Shown piece after piece: positions 23,531 through 31,070 of a DNA stretch of 64,000 nt. Numbering within the stretch: the first letter of the stretch is position 1; the number at the start of each line of letters is the position of its first letter. The stretch is from Parasutterella secunda. GTDB lineage: Bacteria; Pseudomonadota; Gammaproteobacteria; Burkholderiales; Burkholderiaceae_F. The stretch is from assembly GCF_016901835.1 (NCBI RefSeq), contig NZ_JACJKX010000007.1, positions 1 through 64,000 on the forward strand, read 5' to 3'. Below the pieces are notes generated by a model. The model did not search any database, was not told the origin of the DNA, and worked only from the letters and a program-made list of their open reading frames with translations. Both the position numbers and the translations under genes were made by a program.

Positions 23531-23847
23531 TCGTTCTCCGCAATGCCGGTAATGGTCTGAATCAAACCTACAGCCCTCTGCATGTCAAAAAGATGAACCT
23601 CCGGAGCGGAAACCGTCACTTCCATTCGCAGCGTTTCGTGACATTTGGCTAAGAGCGCATCAACATGCTCAAACGCTTTTTCACACTTAGCCATCTCCTC
23701 ACAGTCACCATCAAAACGAGCTTCGTTGTAGTGATCGGCCAAAGTGCGACGGTAAATCATCAGTTTTTCATACCAGTAAGCCCTTTGAGACTGATCATTG
23801 AGCGTTTCACTCTGAGAATCCATGAAAACGTAACGAATTTCAGCCAT
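23527..23847 (-). CDS. Hypothetical small phage protein
   Basis: 106 residues, acidic, mostly helical: QRAYWYEKLMIYRRTLADHY, NEARFDGDCEEMAKCEKAFE, HVDALLAKCHETL, ending in RAVGLIQTITGIAEND. Not recognised. It is coupled to the regulator gene (four-base overlap) and is the first gene after the iteron-like field, so it would be transcribed from there. Confidence 0.6.
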   Translation of the reverse strand: MAEIRYVFMDSQSETLNDQSQRAYWYEKLMIYRRTLADHYNEARFDGDCEEMAKCEKAFEHVDALLAKCHETLRMEVTVSAPEVHLFDMQRAVGLIQTITGIAEND

Positions 23848-23869
23848 AAAAGTCTCCGCTTCAAAGACT

Positions 23870-24175
23870 GTGCATACCCTGTGCAGGGTTTGTGCAGGGG
23901 TTGTGCAGGGTTTTAAAATAAACTTTCTTCCGTTTTTTCAACAAGTTATTTAATACTGTGCAGGGTGTGCAGGCTTTAAGCGAAATTGTCCGCGCATATA
24001 CACGCGCGTGGACGCACCCGCGCCAGCGCGCACACGCAAGAGACTTTTCCTTTTTAGGGTGCACAGCCTGCACAATGTCATTTTTTCTATTAAAAAACAA
24101 CAAATTACAAAATTTCACACCCTGCACAAACCCTGCACACGTGTCTGCACACCCTGCACAAATTCTCAGTTGTGC
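23870..24175. repeat. Iteron-like field, possible phage replication origin
   Basis: A gene-free stretch of about 370 bases. Left cluster in one orientation: TGTGCAGGG or TGTGCAGGC at 23880, 23891, 23902, 23957 and 23966. Right cluster in the opposite orientation: GCCTGCACA at 24066, CCCTGCACA ending at 24128, 24139 and 24160, TCTGCACA at 24144, plus weaker matches. Between them is a CG-rich alternating segment (CGCGCATATACACGCGCGTG) and flanking A/T tracts (TTTTTTCTATTAAAAAAC). It lies directly beside the primase-helicase gene. Repeated opposed sites plus AT-rich DNA fit an initiator-bound origin. Confidence 0.55.
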
Positions 24176-24216
24176 AATGCTCAGAAAAAGGCAAAAAATC
24201 GTCAAAATCCCAAACA

Positions 24217-26724
24217 TCAATACTCTCCAATACGGATATTTTTAGTGTTTTTAATGACTTTTAACTGAAATTCACGCACGTAGCATGCAATTTGATCATT
24301 TTCAGAATAATTCTTGAATTTATCTCTCGGACACTCCGGAAGGTAAATTGTCAACTGCCTAGAATCGAGCATGTCACCGTATGAGTTCTCTACACTCAAC
24401 TCATCAATTCGTTGTCCGGGAGCGAAAATTTTCACGCGCTTGCGAGCCGAAGGCATGAAATGACCCAAAGCAATACCAAAGTTTGTCATGTTGGGTAAGA
24501 AGCGCTCACCGTTTTGTTTCGCCCACATCTGAAAGGCTTGATACAAGTGGATGATGGCCACCGGCCCCACCGGATACTCCGTATCCCCATTTAACCAGTC
24601 CTCAATGAAACGGCGATCTGCGCTCACACCCATTCGGATCAGCTCTTGATGTCCCTGTGTTTCCAATGGTTTTGTTGAAGGTGCAAAATCCTGCAACGGA
24701 TAGTCCAAAAGATACTGGTAGAAAGCCTCCACGCCACCGCTATTCGCCTCAGCCGCGAGTGCGTCAAAATACGCCTGGGGGTGACTCTGATTGACGATCA
24801 CACACATATGGCGTCGATCCATCATGTCAAGCAGTAAAGGTTGATCTTCGTTTGATAGAAAAACAAAGTTGGTTAAATTCGGCTCTTTCCACCCGGCAAT
24901 GTTTTTCTCATTGAGTTGGTGATAAAGACCGGTAATCATGGTCTTTAACTGATTCTTTAAGATGCGGCGGTCAGCACTGGCTACCACTTCATCACCGACA
25001 CAGTAGAGCTTATGAGACAACCACGCATTAAACGATGACTGCAGCATGGCTTGATTAATCGTGTCGCTGTAAAGCGGTCCATAGATACGCTGCATGATCT
25101 GTTCAAAGAACTGGTTCTTGCCCGTTCCTTGTCTGGATCCGTAAAAGAGCAAACACGTGTGCATCTTGGCACCCGGGTGCTGCAGAGGATAAGCCAGCCA
25201 CTTGGTGACCCAGTCAAAAACCGTGTCATCACGACCACACAGGTTATAGAGGTGCTCCACGATCAGGTGACAGGACTTGCTCGCATCCGGTTTGATGGGC
25301 CACCCCTTAAACATATTGATGCAACCCTCTGGCACATTGCCGGAGGGAATAAACACCAGATCCTCATCCGTGGCCGACTTACGCTTAGGCGACTCCAACC
25401 ATAAGTCAATGGCGTTCTTGCCCCACCAAGGTCGGAGCTTGTCTAATTTGACGAACTTGCACTTCTCATAATCCCAAACGTCATCACGACCATACATGAG
25501 CACGTAACGATCGCAGAGATAATCAATCGAAGCGCGACCGGCTTTCTTTGCCTTACCATCACCGATTGGATTCAGTTTGGAAGCATCCAGTTGCTTAGTG
25601 CAAACCTCTGTTCCCTCTTCCACTTCCAAATCATTGAAATCGGTACCCTTACTACCTTTAGTCGAAAAGACCGGAAAAACCACACAGCAGTGATGTTTTT
25701 TAGCGGCAGCCAGGGCTTTTGTTTTGCCGGCATTGGCAAAATTGAGTTTGTGCTCAATCTGTCTGCCATCCAATGTGTATTTCACATATCCCGTGACGCT
25801 CTGAGAGCCGTCAATTCGAGCATAACCTACATCTACTTCAATATCGCCGTATTGTTCGGTGTGAAAATACTGTTTTTTGCCCTTGGAAGTCGCAGAAATT
25901 TCAGGCTTTACCCCGAACTTTTCAAAGAACGCTCTGGCACGAATCAAAACATGGCGATCATCATCACCGGCAATGACGATTTTCGCATCCGGCATCTTTG
26001 CCCGGATCCCTGCGATCACCGGCTCAAGATTACCGGCATTAAATGCAACGATGACCGGAAGCTTAGTGGCATGGTGCACACTGCAGCCTGTGGCGTACCC
26101 TTCAACAACGTAGACTGTCTGTTGCGGATCCTGGCTTAAGCTGCCAATTTTGAAATACGCCCCGACAATGTCAGAACCGGTAAGGAAAATCTTATTGACA
26201 CCATCCTCATTTTTCTCCGGGAGGATGGTTTGCATACCTACCATCTTTCCCCGATACATAGGAATAATCATGTTCCCATGTATAAATCGGGCGCCATAGG
26301 GTTTAATCTTTTTATCAACACAGTATTTGAACGTAACCGGCACTTCATCATGAGCACGGGCCCACATCCATTCAGCGGTTTGTGCGGCTTTCTGTGCGCG
26401 CTCGCAAGCATCCTTTTGATTTCTGATTTGAGCTTGCTTTGCGAATTCTTTAGCTTCTTTTCGCTCTTCAGGTGTCCAGTTGTGAGTGGATGCTTTGATG
26501 ATGTACTTTTCGTCACGTATGCCAAAGGCTCCGGAATAGTAGACTTTCCCGGACTTCGTGAAATTTTCATAAATGATGTACCAAGCGGATTTTTTATTCT
26601 TTTTCTGATCCGCCGGTTGAAACCGCTGAAACTTAGCCGTCCCCGCCTTCAGCTCATAGCCCGCCGGCACAAAGATGCCAACGGCAGCCATTTGGTCAAC
26701 AATGTCCCTTAAATCCGATGCCAT
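24217..26724 (-). CDS. Phage primase-helicase (Toprim plus D5/DUF5906-like ATPase)
   Basis: 835 residues from the ATG at 26724. A TTG at 26736 is less likely. N-terminal basic region, then a Toprim-type primase part: IHGNMIIPMYRGKMVGMQTI, VYVVEGYATGCSVHHATKLP with the catalytic glutamate, and KIVIAGDDDRHVLIRARAFF. The C-terminal helicase has Walker A FYGSRQGTGKNQFFEQIMQR, a sensor-type NFVFLSNEDQPLLLDMMDRR arginine finger region and a D5-type extension. It supplies primer synthesis and unwinding for phage DNA replication. Neighbouring iteron-like repeats suggest the origin is at its 3' side. Confidence 0.88.
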   Translation of the reverse strand: MASDLRDIVDQMAAVGIFVPAGYELKAGTAKFQRFQPADQKKNKKSAWYIIYENFTKSGKVYYSGAFGIRDEKYIIKASTHNWTPEERKEAKEFAKQAQIRNQKDACERAQKAAQTAEWMWARAHDEVPVTFKYCVDKKIKPYGARFIHGNMIIPMYRGKMVGMQTILPEKNEDGVNKIFLTGSDIVGAYFKIGSLSQDPQQTVYVVEGYATGCSVHHATKLPVIVAFNAGNLEPVIAGIRAKMPDAKIVIAGDDDRHVLIRARAFFEKFGVKPEISATSKGKKQYFHTEQYGDIEVDVGYARIDGSQSVTGYVKYTLDGRQIEHKLNFANAGKTKALAAAKKHHCCVVFPVFSTKGSKGTDFNDLEVEEGTEVCTKQLDASKLNPIGDGKAKKAGRASIDYLCDRYVLMYGRDDVWDYEKCKFVKLDKLRPWWGKNAIDLWLESPKRKSATDEDLVFIPSGNVPEGCINMFKGWPIKPDASKSCHLIVEHLYNLCGRDDTVFDWVTKWLAYPLQHPGAKMHTCLLFYGSRQGTGKNQFFEQIMQRIYGPLYSDTINQAMLQSSFNAWLSHKLYCVGDEVVASADRRILKNQLKTMITGLYHQLNEKNIAGWKEPNLTNFVFLSNEDQPLLLDMMDRRHMCVIVNQSHPQAYFDALAAEANSGGVEAFYQYLLDYPLQDFAPSTKPLETQGHQELIRMGVSADRRFIEDWLNGDTEYPVGPVAIIHLYQAFQMWAKQNGERFLPNMTNFGIALGHFMPSARKRVKIFAPGQRIDELSVENSYGDMLDSRQLTIYLPECPRDKFKNYSENDQIACYVREFQLKVIKNTKNIRIGEY

Positions 26725-26742
26725 GCACCACCCCAAACTCTC

Positions 26743-27009
26743 TTAATGCCTAAACTGTAACAAAGACGTTAGACAGTCCGAAAATTCATTTTTTCTTGTT
26801 TTTAGAAAACGAAAATTGCCTTTTGTTGCTGGTTGCCAATACAAATAGCCTTGGCAAACCAATGCTGAAACAGCTTTGTAAAAGCTTGGCTTCGAAATCC
26901 CTAACGCCCGGCGAATCTCAAGCGCCCGCGCGCTGCCATGACTATCCAAAAAATCCACTATGGGCTTGTGCCACACTGAAGGACGGCCTACAGGTCTACT
27001 TTTTTGCAT
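26743..27009 (-). CDS. Small winged-helix protein
   Basis: The ATG at 27009 (MQKSRPVGRPSVW) is six bases after GGAGG. Longer readings overlap the upstream gene too far. 88 residues: basic N-terminus, then WHKPIVDFLDSHGSARALEI, RRALGISKPSFYKAVSALVC and QGYLYWQPATKGNFRFLKTR, a winged helix-turn-helix of the kind found in phage replication-region regulators. It overlaps the CII-like gene by 14 bases and precedes the primase gene, so it may regulate or assist replication. Confidence 0.6.
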   Translation of the reverse strand: MQKSRPVGRPSVWHKPIVDFLDSHGSARALEIRRALGISKPSFYKAVSALVCQGYLYWQPATKGNFRFLKTRKNEFSDCLTSLLQFRH

Positions 27010-27457
27010 CGTCATCCTCCCGGACTTCGTAAATTGCAAAAGAGATCGCAAGGATCTTTTCAAGTTGCTTATGAATTCGGTACGCCTGGCGCTTGAGCTG
27101 TGCTTTTTCAGCACCGTCGATCTGACCGTCTCGAACAGAGAGCTCATACTCTTTGGACAGCTCTCCGAGCTCTTGCGTCAGTCGATTGAATTCAGTCAGA
27201 AGTTCAGAGCGGTCACGGATCCCTGCAGGAATGACCTCCAGGAACACACCCCCGGACTGGCGGGCGACCTCATTGGCAAAGTGCTTGGTACCGGAGAACT
27301 CCTGCATCAAAAGCGCGTCCTCAACCGAAACAGATTGCCCCTTCTTTTCGTAAATCCGGTTTTTCAAAGCGTCAAAGCTGTAACCCAAGGCTGAAGCCAT
27401 CGCCACCAAGCCACCGGGGAACGCTCTACACATCGCAATGTACGTAGCTCTCATCAT
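26996..27457 (-). CDS. CII/YmfL-like phage regulatory protein
   Basis: Start MMRATYIAMCRAFPGGLVAM at 27457 with GGGAG upstream. A longer frame to 27571 has no ribosome site and overlaps the Cro-like gene. 153 residues: ALGYSFDALKNRIYEKKGQS, VSVEDALLMQEFSGTKHFAN, EVARQSGGVFLEVIP form the N-terminal DNA-binding fold of the Phage_CII (CP76) and YmfL group. The C-terminal half is coiled coil. By family it controls early or lysogeny promoters. Lies second in the leftward early operon. Confidence 0.7.
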   Translation of the reverse strand: MMRATYIAMCRAFPGGLVAMASALGYSFDALKNRIYEKKGQSVSVEDALLMQEFSGTKHFANEVARQSGGVFLEVIPAGIRDRSELLTEFNRLTQELGELSKEYELSVRDGQIDGAEKAQLKRQAYRIHKQLEKILAISFAIYEVREDDDAKK

Positions 27458-27470
27458 GTTGTCTCCCACC

Positions 27471-27728
27471 CTAAGCCTGGTTCTGGTGTGGTTTACCAGC
27501 GTCCGTTTCACCGCTACGCTTGAAGTTAAGCAATTGGGCACGAGTGACCGCGCCCTTAGTCGCTTCTTCAATGCGACTGGCGTAGTCGGTCTCGCCGGTC
27601 CAGTCTGTGCGTGGTAAAGAACCCTTTTCTACCCATCGGTAGATGGATTGATGCCTTACACCACAGGCTTGAGCCAGTTTGCACAGACCGACAATTTCAA
27701 TTGCTTTTGAGATTAAGTTTTCTTTCAT
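27471..27728 (-). CDS. Cro-like repressor (YdaS family)
   Basis: 85 residues. HTH: SKAIEIVGLCKLAQACGVRH, QSIYRWVEKGSLPRTDWTGE, the usual YdaS/Cro arrangement, ending in a flexible basic tail. First gene of the leftward early operon, divergent from the repressor gene with an AATGTAG palindrome between them. By analogy with lambda it would shut off the repressor and early genes during lytic growth. Confidence 0.82.
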   Translation of the reverse strand: MKENLISKAIEIVGLCKLAQACGVRHQSIYRWVEKGSLPRTDWTGETDYASRIEEATKGAVTRAQLLNFKRSGETDAGKPHQNQA

Positions 27729-27736
27729 AATCTCGT

Positions 27737-27757
27737 AATGTAGCCGAAAACTACATT
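27737..27757. promoter_or_regulatory. Immunity operator between cro-like and repressor genes
   Basis: Perfect inverted repeat AATGTAG-7-CTACATT. It covers the divergent promoters of both regulators. The same half-site occurs again on the other side of the repressor gene. Confidence 0.7.
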
Positions 27758-27798
27758 ATAAGCAAGTTCTAAAATGTATGAAGGTGCATACTTATGCC

Positions 27799-28152
27799 AT
27801 GAGTAACAATCTCGAAGATTTCTCAATTCGACTTAACGAGATTTTGGACGACATTGGCGTACCACGAAGAGGTCGTTTAGTTACTCTTGCAAGGCGTTTT
27901 AACATCACTCATCCGAGTGCGAAAAAGTGGATGGATGGACAAGGCTATCCTGACACAGATCGCCTGATAGAGCTGGCAAAATGGGGCAATACAAGCCTCG
28001 ATTGGCTACTCACTGGTAGAGGTCAGAAACGTCCTCAAGACCTCAATGCATCGCAAGAGTTTCAAGATACTGTAGAACTTCTCAGGAAAGCCAATCCACA
28101 GCAATTAAAAATGATTAAAGCTGTGGTAGAAACTCTCGTTAAACAGTCTTAA
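27799..28152 (+). CDS. Short prophage repressor (CI-like HTH, no peptidase domain)
   Basis: 117 residues from MSNNLEDFSIRLNEILDDIG. An in-frame ATG at 27778 is an alternative. HTH: RLVTLARRFNITHPSAKKWM, then DTDRLIELAKWGNTSLDWLL TGRG, the typical Bacteriophage CI helix-turn-helix domain. The rest is a short helical tail. There is no S24 LexA-like peptidase, so RecA-stimulated self-cleavage is not possible and induction must use another route, for example an antirepressor. Divergent from the Cro-like gene. Confidence 0.85.
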   Translation: MSNNLEDFSIRLNEILDDIGVPRRGRLVTLARRFNITHPSAKKWMDGQGYPDTDRLIELAKWGNTSLDWLLTGRGQKRPQDLNASQEFQDTVELLRKANPQQLKMIKAVVETLVKQS

Positions 28153-28154
28153 AT

Positions 28155-28225
28155 CGCTACATTCTTTTGATTTATATCAATAATGTAGCTAAAAGTTACT
28201 CAGTGTTTTGTTGCTTAAAGTAACA
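28155..28225 (+). promoter_or_regulatory. Rightward early promoter with repressor half-sites
   Basis: Half-sites GCTACATT (28156-28163) and AATGTAGC (28182-28189) form an inverted pair 18 bases apart. Partial copies GTTACT and GTAACATT follow. A promoter-like TTGATT, 17 bases, TAAAAG has AATGTAGC in its spacer. This fits repression of the rightward early operon by the neighbouring repressor. Confidence 0.6.
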
Positions 28226-28253
28226 TTCTTTCCATCAACAGATGGAGAGAAAA

Positions 28254-28580
28254 ATGTCTGTCAATTCTTACAACCCCAATTCCCCTGCCACGGTCAATGC
28301 TCTGACCCAAGCACAACTCTTAAACGCTCGTATTGATACTTTGATTGAAAAGCTGCAGAAGTCCAAAGATGAGTTGGATTCATTCATCAAACTGGCTTCC
28401 ACCGGCGCGATCATCAGCACTTTGTCCGCTCCGAAAACGGAAACCATTGAAGAAGCTGCTTATGCACTTCGTGGTGCTCAGGCAATCGGCGATGCTGCTT
28501 ACATGACAAGCACAGCGATCAAGAGCTGCACGGAAACTTACAACAATTTCTGCCGTCTGGATCTCCCCAAGGCTGCGTAA
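28254..28580 (+). CDS. Hypothetical early phage protein
   Basis: Start at 28254 (MSVNSYNPNSPATV) with GGAG eight bases upstream. The ATG at 28242 would use no ribosome site. 108 residues, mostly helical with a leucine/lysine coiled coil (ARIDTLIEKLQKSKDELDSF) and an alanine-rich end (EEAAYALRGAQAIGDAAYMT). Not recognised. First gene of the rightward early operon under the operator region. Confidence 0.65.
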   Translation: MSVNSYNPNSPATVNALTQAQLLNARIDTLIEKLQKSKDELDSFIKLASTGAIISTLSAPKTETIEEAAYALRGAQAIGDAAYMTSTAIKSCTETYNNFCRLDLPKAA

Positions 28581-28587
28581 CGACTAA

Positions 28588-28660
28588 CGGCCCGGTTGCG
28601 GTTGGTCCTCCGAAACCAAATCCTTAACCGCCAAGAGGGAGCCGGGCCACCCATTTCAAG
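28588..28660 (+). promoter_or_regulatory. GC-rich inverted repeat in a leader between early genes
   Basis: GGCCCGG (about 28588-28594) can pair with CCGGGCC (28642-28648), with CGGTTGCGGTTGGTCC inside. A similar but weaker pair (GGCCC / GGGCC) spans 28955-29020 before the next gene. Both RNA folds would place the following start just outside the stem. Role unknown. Confidence 0.35.
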
Positions 28661-28670
28661 GACAAAAAAA

Positions 28671-28949
28671 ATGCTAAGCAATCAAGAAATCTGGATTGGA
28701 TTCGTCAAACGAGTCTTTGCAACCAGTAGTGACCTGCAATCTGCAGCTAGGCGTTTACACAAAGGACACGATTTAATCTTTGGCGAAAAAGCAACTAAAG
28801 ATTCGCAGACCTTGGAAGAAAAAGATCGCGCCAAGAGAGCGATATGGGCGGCATGTTTGAAATGTGCAGAAAACTCTGATGAGTATGTTGATGATGTGGC
28901 CGCTCGATTAATAAAAGCGCACAACATTATTTTCAAAAACAACAACTAA
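28671..28949 (+). CDS. Hypothetical early phage protein
   Basis: Start at 28671 (MLSNQEIWIGFVKRVFATSS) with AAGGA upstream. 92 residues, helical and charged: AARRLHKGHDLIFGEKATKD, KRAIWAACLKCAENSDEYVD, DVAARLIKAHNIIFKNNN. The two halves have a similar RLxKxHxxIF pattern near positions 25-35 and 79-89, suggesting an internal duplication. Unknown function. Confidence 0.65.
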   Translation: MLSNQEIWIGFVKRVFATSSDLQSAARRLHKGHDLIFGEKATKDSQTLEEKDRAKRAIWAACLKCAENSDEYVDDVAARLIKAHNIIFKNNN

Positions 28950-29026
28950 TTTTACGGCCCAAAGTCGTTACCTTTGAGCAATTTCTGTTCCCTTGAACTA
29001 CCTGCGATGGCGGGCCACCAGACACC

Positions 29027-29449
29027 ATGAAAAAGAAACCTCAAATGAGCATTCGAGCATACCGAGCCGCACTCTCTGAACTCTTAGAGAGCACCAGCCT
29101 AACAATTGCATCTGAAGTGTGCTTCAAGCTTTGGGATGACTATATCTCTAACGGGATCTATTTAAACCCGGAATACGTTAAAGCCGATATCGCCTGCGCA
29201 GAAGGTCACTTAACCAACCCACCGGAAGTTCTCCCTGAAGAGGGAATAGAAATCAATCCCGGCAGCCGATGCTTTGCTTTCTACCTCTGTGATGACCAGC
29301 AGCGCGGCTGCCTCATGCAGACCGAACTTCGTCTAAGCAATCGTTTGACGACTTCAGAACTGAGACAACACAAAAAGAATGTTCTGAGCTTGATCCGGTT
29401 GTTCGGACGATATAACCCCTATTTTGGAAGGAGAGGTGTTCATGCTTGA
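29027..29449 (+). CDS. Hypothetical early phage protein
   Basis: 140 residues. IRAYRAALSELLESTSLTIA, SEVCFKLWDDYISNGIYLNP, then CFAFYLCDDQQRGCLMQTEL and a basic end. Not recognised. An ATG at 29045 is an alternative start, and neither has a strong ribosome site. Its end overlaps the next gene by eight bases. Confidence 0.6.
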   Translation: MKKKPQMSIRAYRAALSELLESTSLTIASEVCFKLWDDYISNGIYLNPEYVKADIACAEGHLTNPPEVLPEEGIEINPGSRCFAFYLCDDQQRGCLMQTELRLSNRLTTSELRQHKKNVLSLIRLFGRYNPYFGRRGVHA

Positions 29450-29783
29450 CCTTGAAGATGAAATCGAAAACGCCAAAGAACCTCCCACTGTCAGTCTGCG
29501 TGTTAACAACGACACGAAACTCGAACTGTGGATTTGGACCAAAGAGTATGAACCAGAAAAGTTTTTACTGATTGCCAAATTGGTCAAAGACGGCGTCACT
29601 TACCGTTCCTGGGCCGATGCAGTCCGGGATTACATAGACATGACGCACCTGCGCAATTGGATCCTGAAAGATTGCGAGGATCTGATGGATTCAAACGGCT
29701 TGGATCTCATATTCAAATTTATGAACCGGTACAAGTACGAGCGTCCGGCCAAGGTTAAGCATGTTTATCAAGCATTGCTGTAG
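29442..29783 (+). CDS. Hypothetical acidic phage protein
   Basis: The ATG at 29442 (MLDLEDEIENAKEPP) follows GGAGAGG. 113 residues, acidic and aromatic: TKLELWIWTKEYEPEKFLLI, AKLVKDGVTYRSWADAVRDY, DLIFKFMNRYKYERPAKVKH. No known domain seen. Coupled to the upstream gene and followed ten bases later by a membrane protein gene. Confidence 0.6.
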   Translation: MLDLEDEIENAKEPPTVSLRVNNDTKLELWIWTKEYEPEKFLLIAKLVKDGVTYRSWADAVRDYIDMTHLRNWILKDCEDLMDSNGLDLIFKFMNRYKYERPAKVKHVYQALL

Positions 29784-29793
29784 GAGAAAAGAA

Positions 29794-30069
29794 ATGACAA
29801 ATGCACAATTTTTTTGCTTAGGTTTTCAACTTCTCATGTTGATGGGTAGTGTAATTTTGATGAACCAAGGAATCCATAAAAAGCTGCATTCTCTCCAAAA
29901 CGAAATCTTTGGATTGGAAGTTGATTTATCCAATTTGATTAAAAAACTAAATGGTATCCAATGTTTGGCCTCTGGACGTGGAACATACACGGATGATGAT
30001 TCAACTATTAACTCCTCTGAGAAAGAAGATACAAAAGAAAAATCATCTATGGGAGAACCTTCTTTATAA
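29794..30069 (+). CDS. Small membrane-anchored coiled-coil protein
   Basis: ATG at 29794 with AGGAG upstream. 91 residues: one transmembrane helix FFCLGFQLLMLMGSVILMNQ, a short coiled coil (LQNEIFGLEVDLSNLIKKLN) and a polar tail. Layout resembles spanin or holin-like accessory proteins but without diagnostic motifs. Its 3' part is overlapped by a convergent gene on the minus strand, which also has a strong ribosome site. Confidence 0.55.
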   Translation: MTNAQFFCLGFQLLMLMGSVILMNQGIHKKLHSLQNEIFGLEVDLSNLIKKLNGIQCLASGRGTYTDDDSTINSSEKEDTKEKSSMGEPSL

Positions 30070-30290
30070 AGCTTTGAGCTGATTTGACCTCCGGCAATTT
30101 CAATTTTCTTGATGCTAAAAGGCCATTCTTCAGCAAGGATAAGGATGTTTAATACAAAAGTTCTATCTTGAAGGGCAAACGGAGTAACCGAAAGCCTACA
30201 AGCAAACCGATTTTCTTTTTGAAGATTGTGAATCATATTTGCAAGCGTCAACAAGACGGTTAAGCCTGTAAACAAGGCAACTAAGTCCAT
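29826..30290 (-). CDS. Membrane-anchored unknown protein, antisense to its neighbour
   Basis: 154 residues starting MDLVALFTGLTVLLTLANMI, a single N-terminal membrane helix, followed by a beta-rich soluble domain (SVTPFALQDRTFVLNILILA EEWPFSIKKIEIAGG). AAGGAGG stands five bases before the ATG, the best ribosome site in this part of the phage, which supports real translation. It runs against the early operon and overlaps the plus-strand gene by 244 bases. A lysogenically expressed accessory gene is the likely reading. Confidence 0.6.
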   Translation of the reverse strand: MDLVALFTGLTVLLTLANMIHNLQKENRFACRLSVTPFALQDRTFVLNILILAEEWPFSIKKIEIAGGQISSKLYKEGSPIDDFSFVSSFSEELIVESSSVYVPRPEAKHWIPFSFLIKLDKSTSNPKISFWRECSFLWIPWFIKITLPINMRS

Positions 30291-30293
30291 TAA

Positions 30294-30345
30294 GCCCTCC
30301 TTGTGGTTTGTTTATGAATTTGCAACTCACATTCTACAAGGAGGC
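30294..30345. promoter_or_regulatory. Inverted repeat in a divergent intergenic region
   Basis: CCTCCTTGT (30295-30303) and ACAAGGAGG (30337-30345) form nine-base arms around an AT-rich centre, between the minus-strand gene at 29826-30290 and the plus-strand gene at 30366. The left arm is the ribosome site of the minus-strand gene, so its RNA could be controlled if transcription starts upstream of the right arm. Confidence 0.45.
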
Positions 30346-30365
30346 ATCTGAACAAAAGGTTAGAA

Positions 30366-30692
30366 ATGAAAACAGTTAAAAAAGTGATTCATGTCCAAAG
30401 AACCGATCGCCGGATCTCAATGATTGCCCGGCACTATGGCGTAACTCATCAGCTCAATAAAACAATGGAAGAACTGTTTGAGCTTTTTATGACGATCCTC
30501 AAACTCCGCTTGATGATCTTTCTCGGCCGGGAGAAACAAGCACATTTTGAACACATGTATGAAGAGATGAGCGATGTCCGCATCATGATTGATCAAGTTG
30601 AAGTTTTAACCGCATCCACAGCTCGCTGCAGAGAGATCCGAGAGAGCAAGTTAGAACGGCAGTTAACCCGAATTCAAACGGAGGCGAAATGA
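30366..30692 (+). CDS. MazG-like nucleotide pyrophosphohydrolase-type protein
   Basis: 108 residues. GVTHQLNKTMEELFELFMTI and FEHMYEEMSDVRIMIDQVEV carry the EExxE...ExxD metal-binding pattern of all-alpha NTP pyrophosphatases (MazG/dUTPase superfamily), followed by CREIRESKLERQLTRIQ, normal for phage-encoded MazG-like proteins. Such enzymes trim unwanted nucleotides or modulate alarmones. Assignment is by motif only. AAGG lies six bases upstream of the ATG. Confidence 0.6.
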   Translation: MKTVKKVIHVQRTDRRISMIARHYGVTHQLNKTMEELFELFMTILKLRLMIFLGREKQAHFEHMYEEMSDVRIMIDQVEVLTASTARCREIRESKLERQLTRIQTEAK

Positions 30693-30817
30693 ACCACTTC
30701 CAAGACTTTATTTCGTTTTTCTTAATACTCGCAGCCATGATTTGCATATTGTCGATGCTTGCTGGATTTTTCTTAGCAATCGGCATGCACATCGCTGAAG
30801 TCTTTATTGGTGCGTAG
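30689..30817 (+). CDS. 42-residue hydrophobic peptide
   Basis: Starts in the ATGA overlap with the MazG-like gene (GAGGCGA upstream). MNHFQDFISFFLILAAMICI begins it and a second hydrophobic run follows (LAGFFLAIGMHIAEVFIGA), so it may cross the membrane once or twice. The next gene starts eight bases after its stop. Small operon-coupled membrane peptides are common in early phage regions. Function unknown. Confidence 0.55.
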   Translation: MNHFQDFISFFLILAAMICILSMLAGFFLAIGMHIAEVFIGA

Positions 30818-30825
30818 GAGAAGTC

Positions 30826-31062
30826 ATGTATTGGCAGTCGTTAAAAAAGATCAAACCGGATCCGCAAAAAATTCTTTTCTTACACGTCAACGGGATCTGC
30901 TATTTCGCTAAAGCAGCCATTCTCAGAGATGGCCAAATGATTTTTGCTGTGTCTTATACGTTTAAAGCGCTGCTGGACATCAAAAATGAAATGCTCCCGT
31001 TCTTTACGTTTGAGCAACTCTGTCGCCGAAATGCTTTTTGGTCACTTTACTCAAAACCGTAG
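30826..31062 (+). CDS. Hypothetical small phage protein
   Basis: 78 residues (MYWQSLKKIKPDPQKILFLH, VNGICYFAKAAILRDGQMIF). Beta-rich. TAGGAG lies six bases before the ATG. Its order QxxKxxKPxxxxxLFLHVNG resembles the DUF551-like pattern of short phage proteins, as does the next gene, but I cannot confirm it. Confidence 0.55.
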   Translation: MYWQSLKKIKPDPQKILFLHVNGICYFAKAAILRDGQMIFAVSYTFKALLDIKNEMLPFFTFEQLCRRNAFWSLYSKP

Positions 31063-31070
31063 GTAATTCA

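Noticed and set aside
23870-24175. CRISPR array
   Set aside because: Repeats are 8-10 bases, unevenly spaced and in two orientations, with no spacers of constant length and no cas genes.
23861-24268. Several open frames rich in C, H and R over the iteron field
   Set aside because: The frames come from translating TGTGCAGGG repeats. No ribosome sites and no plausible protein pattern.
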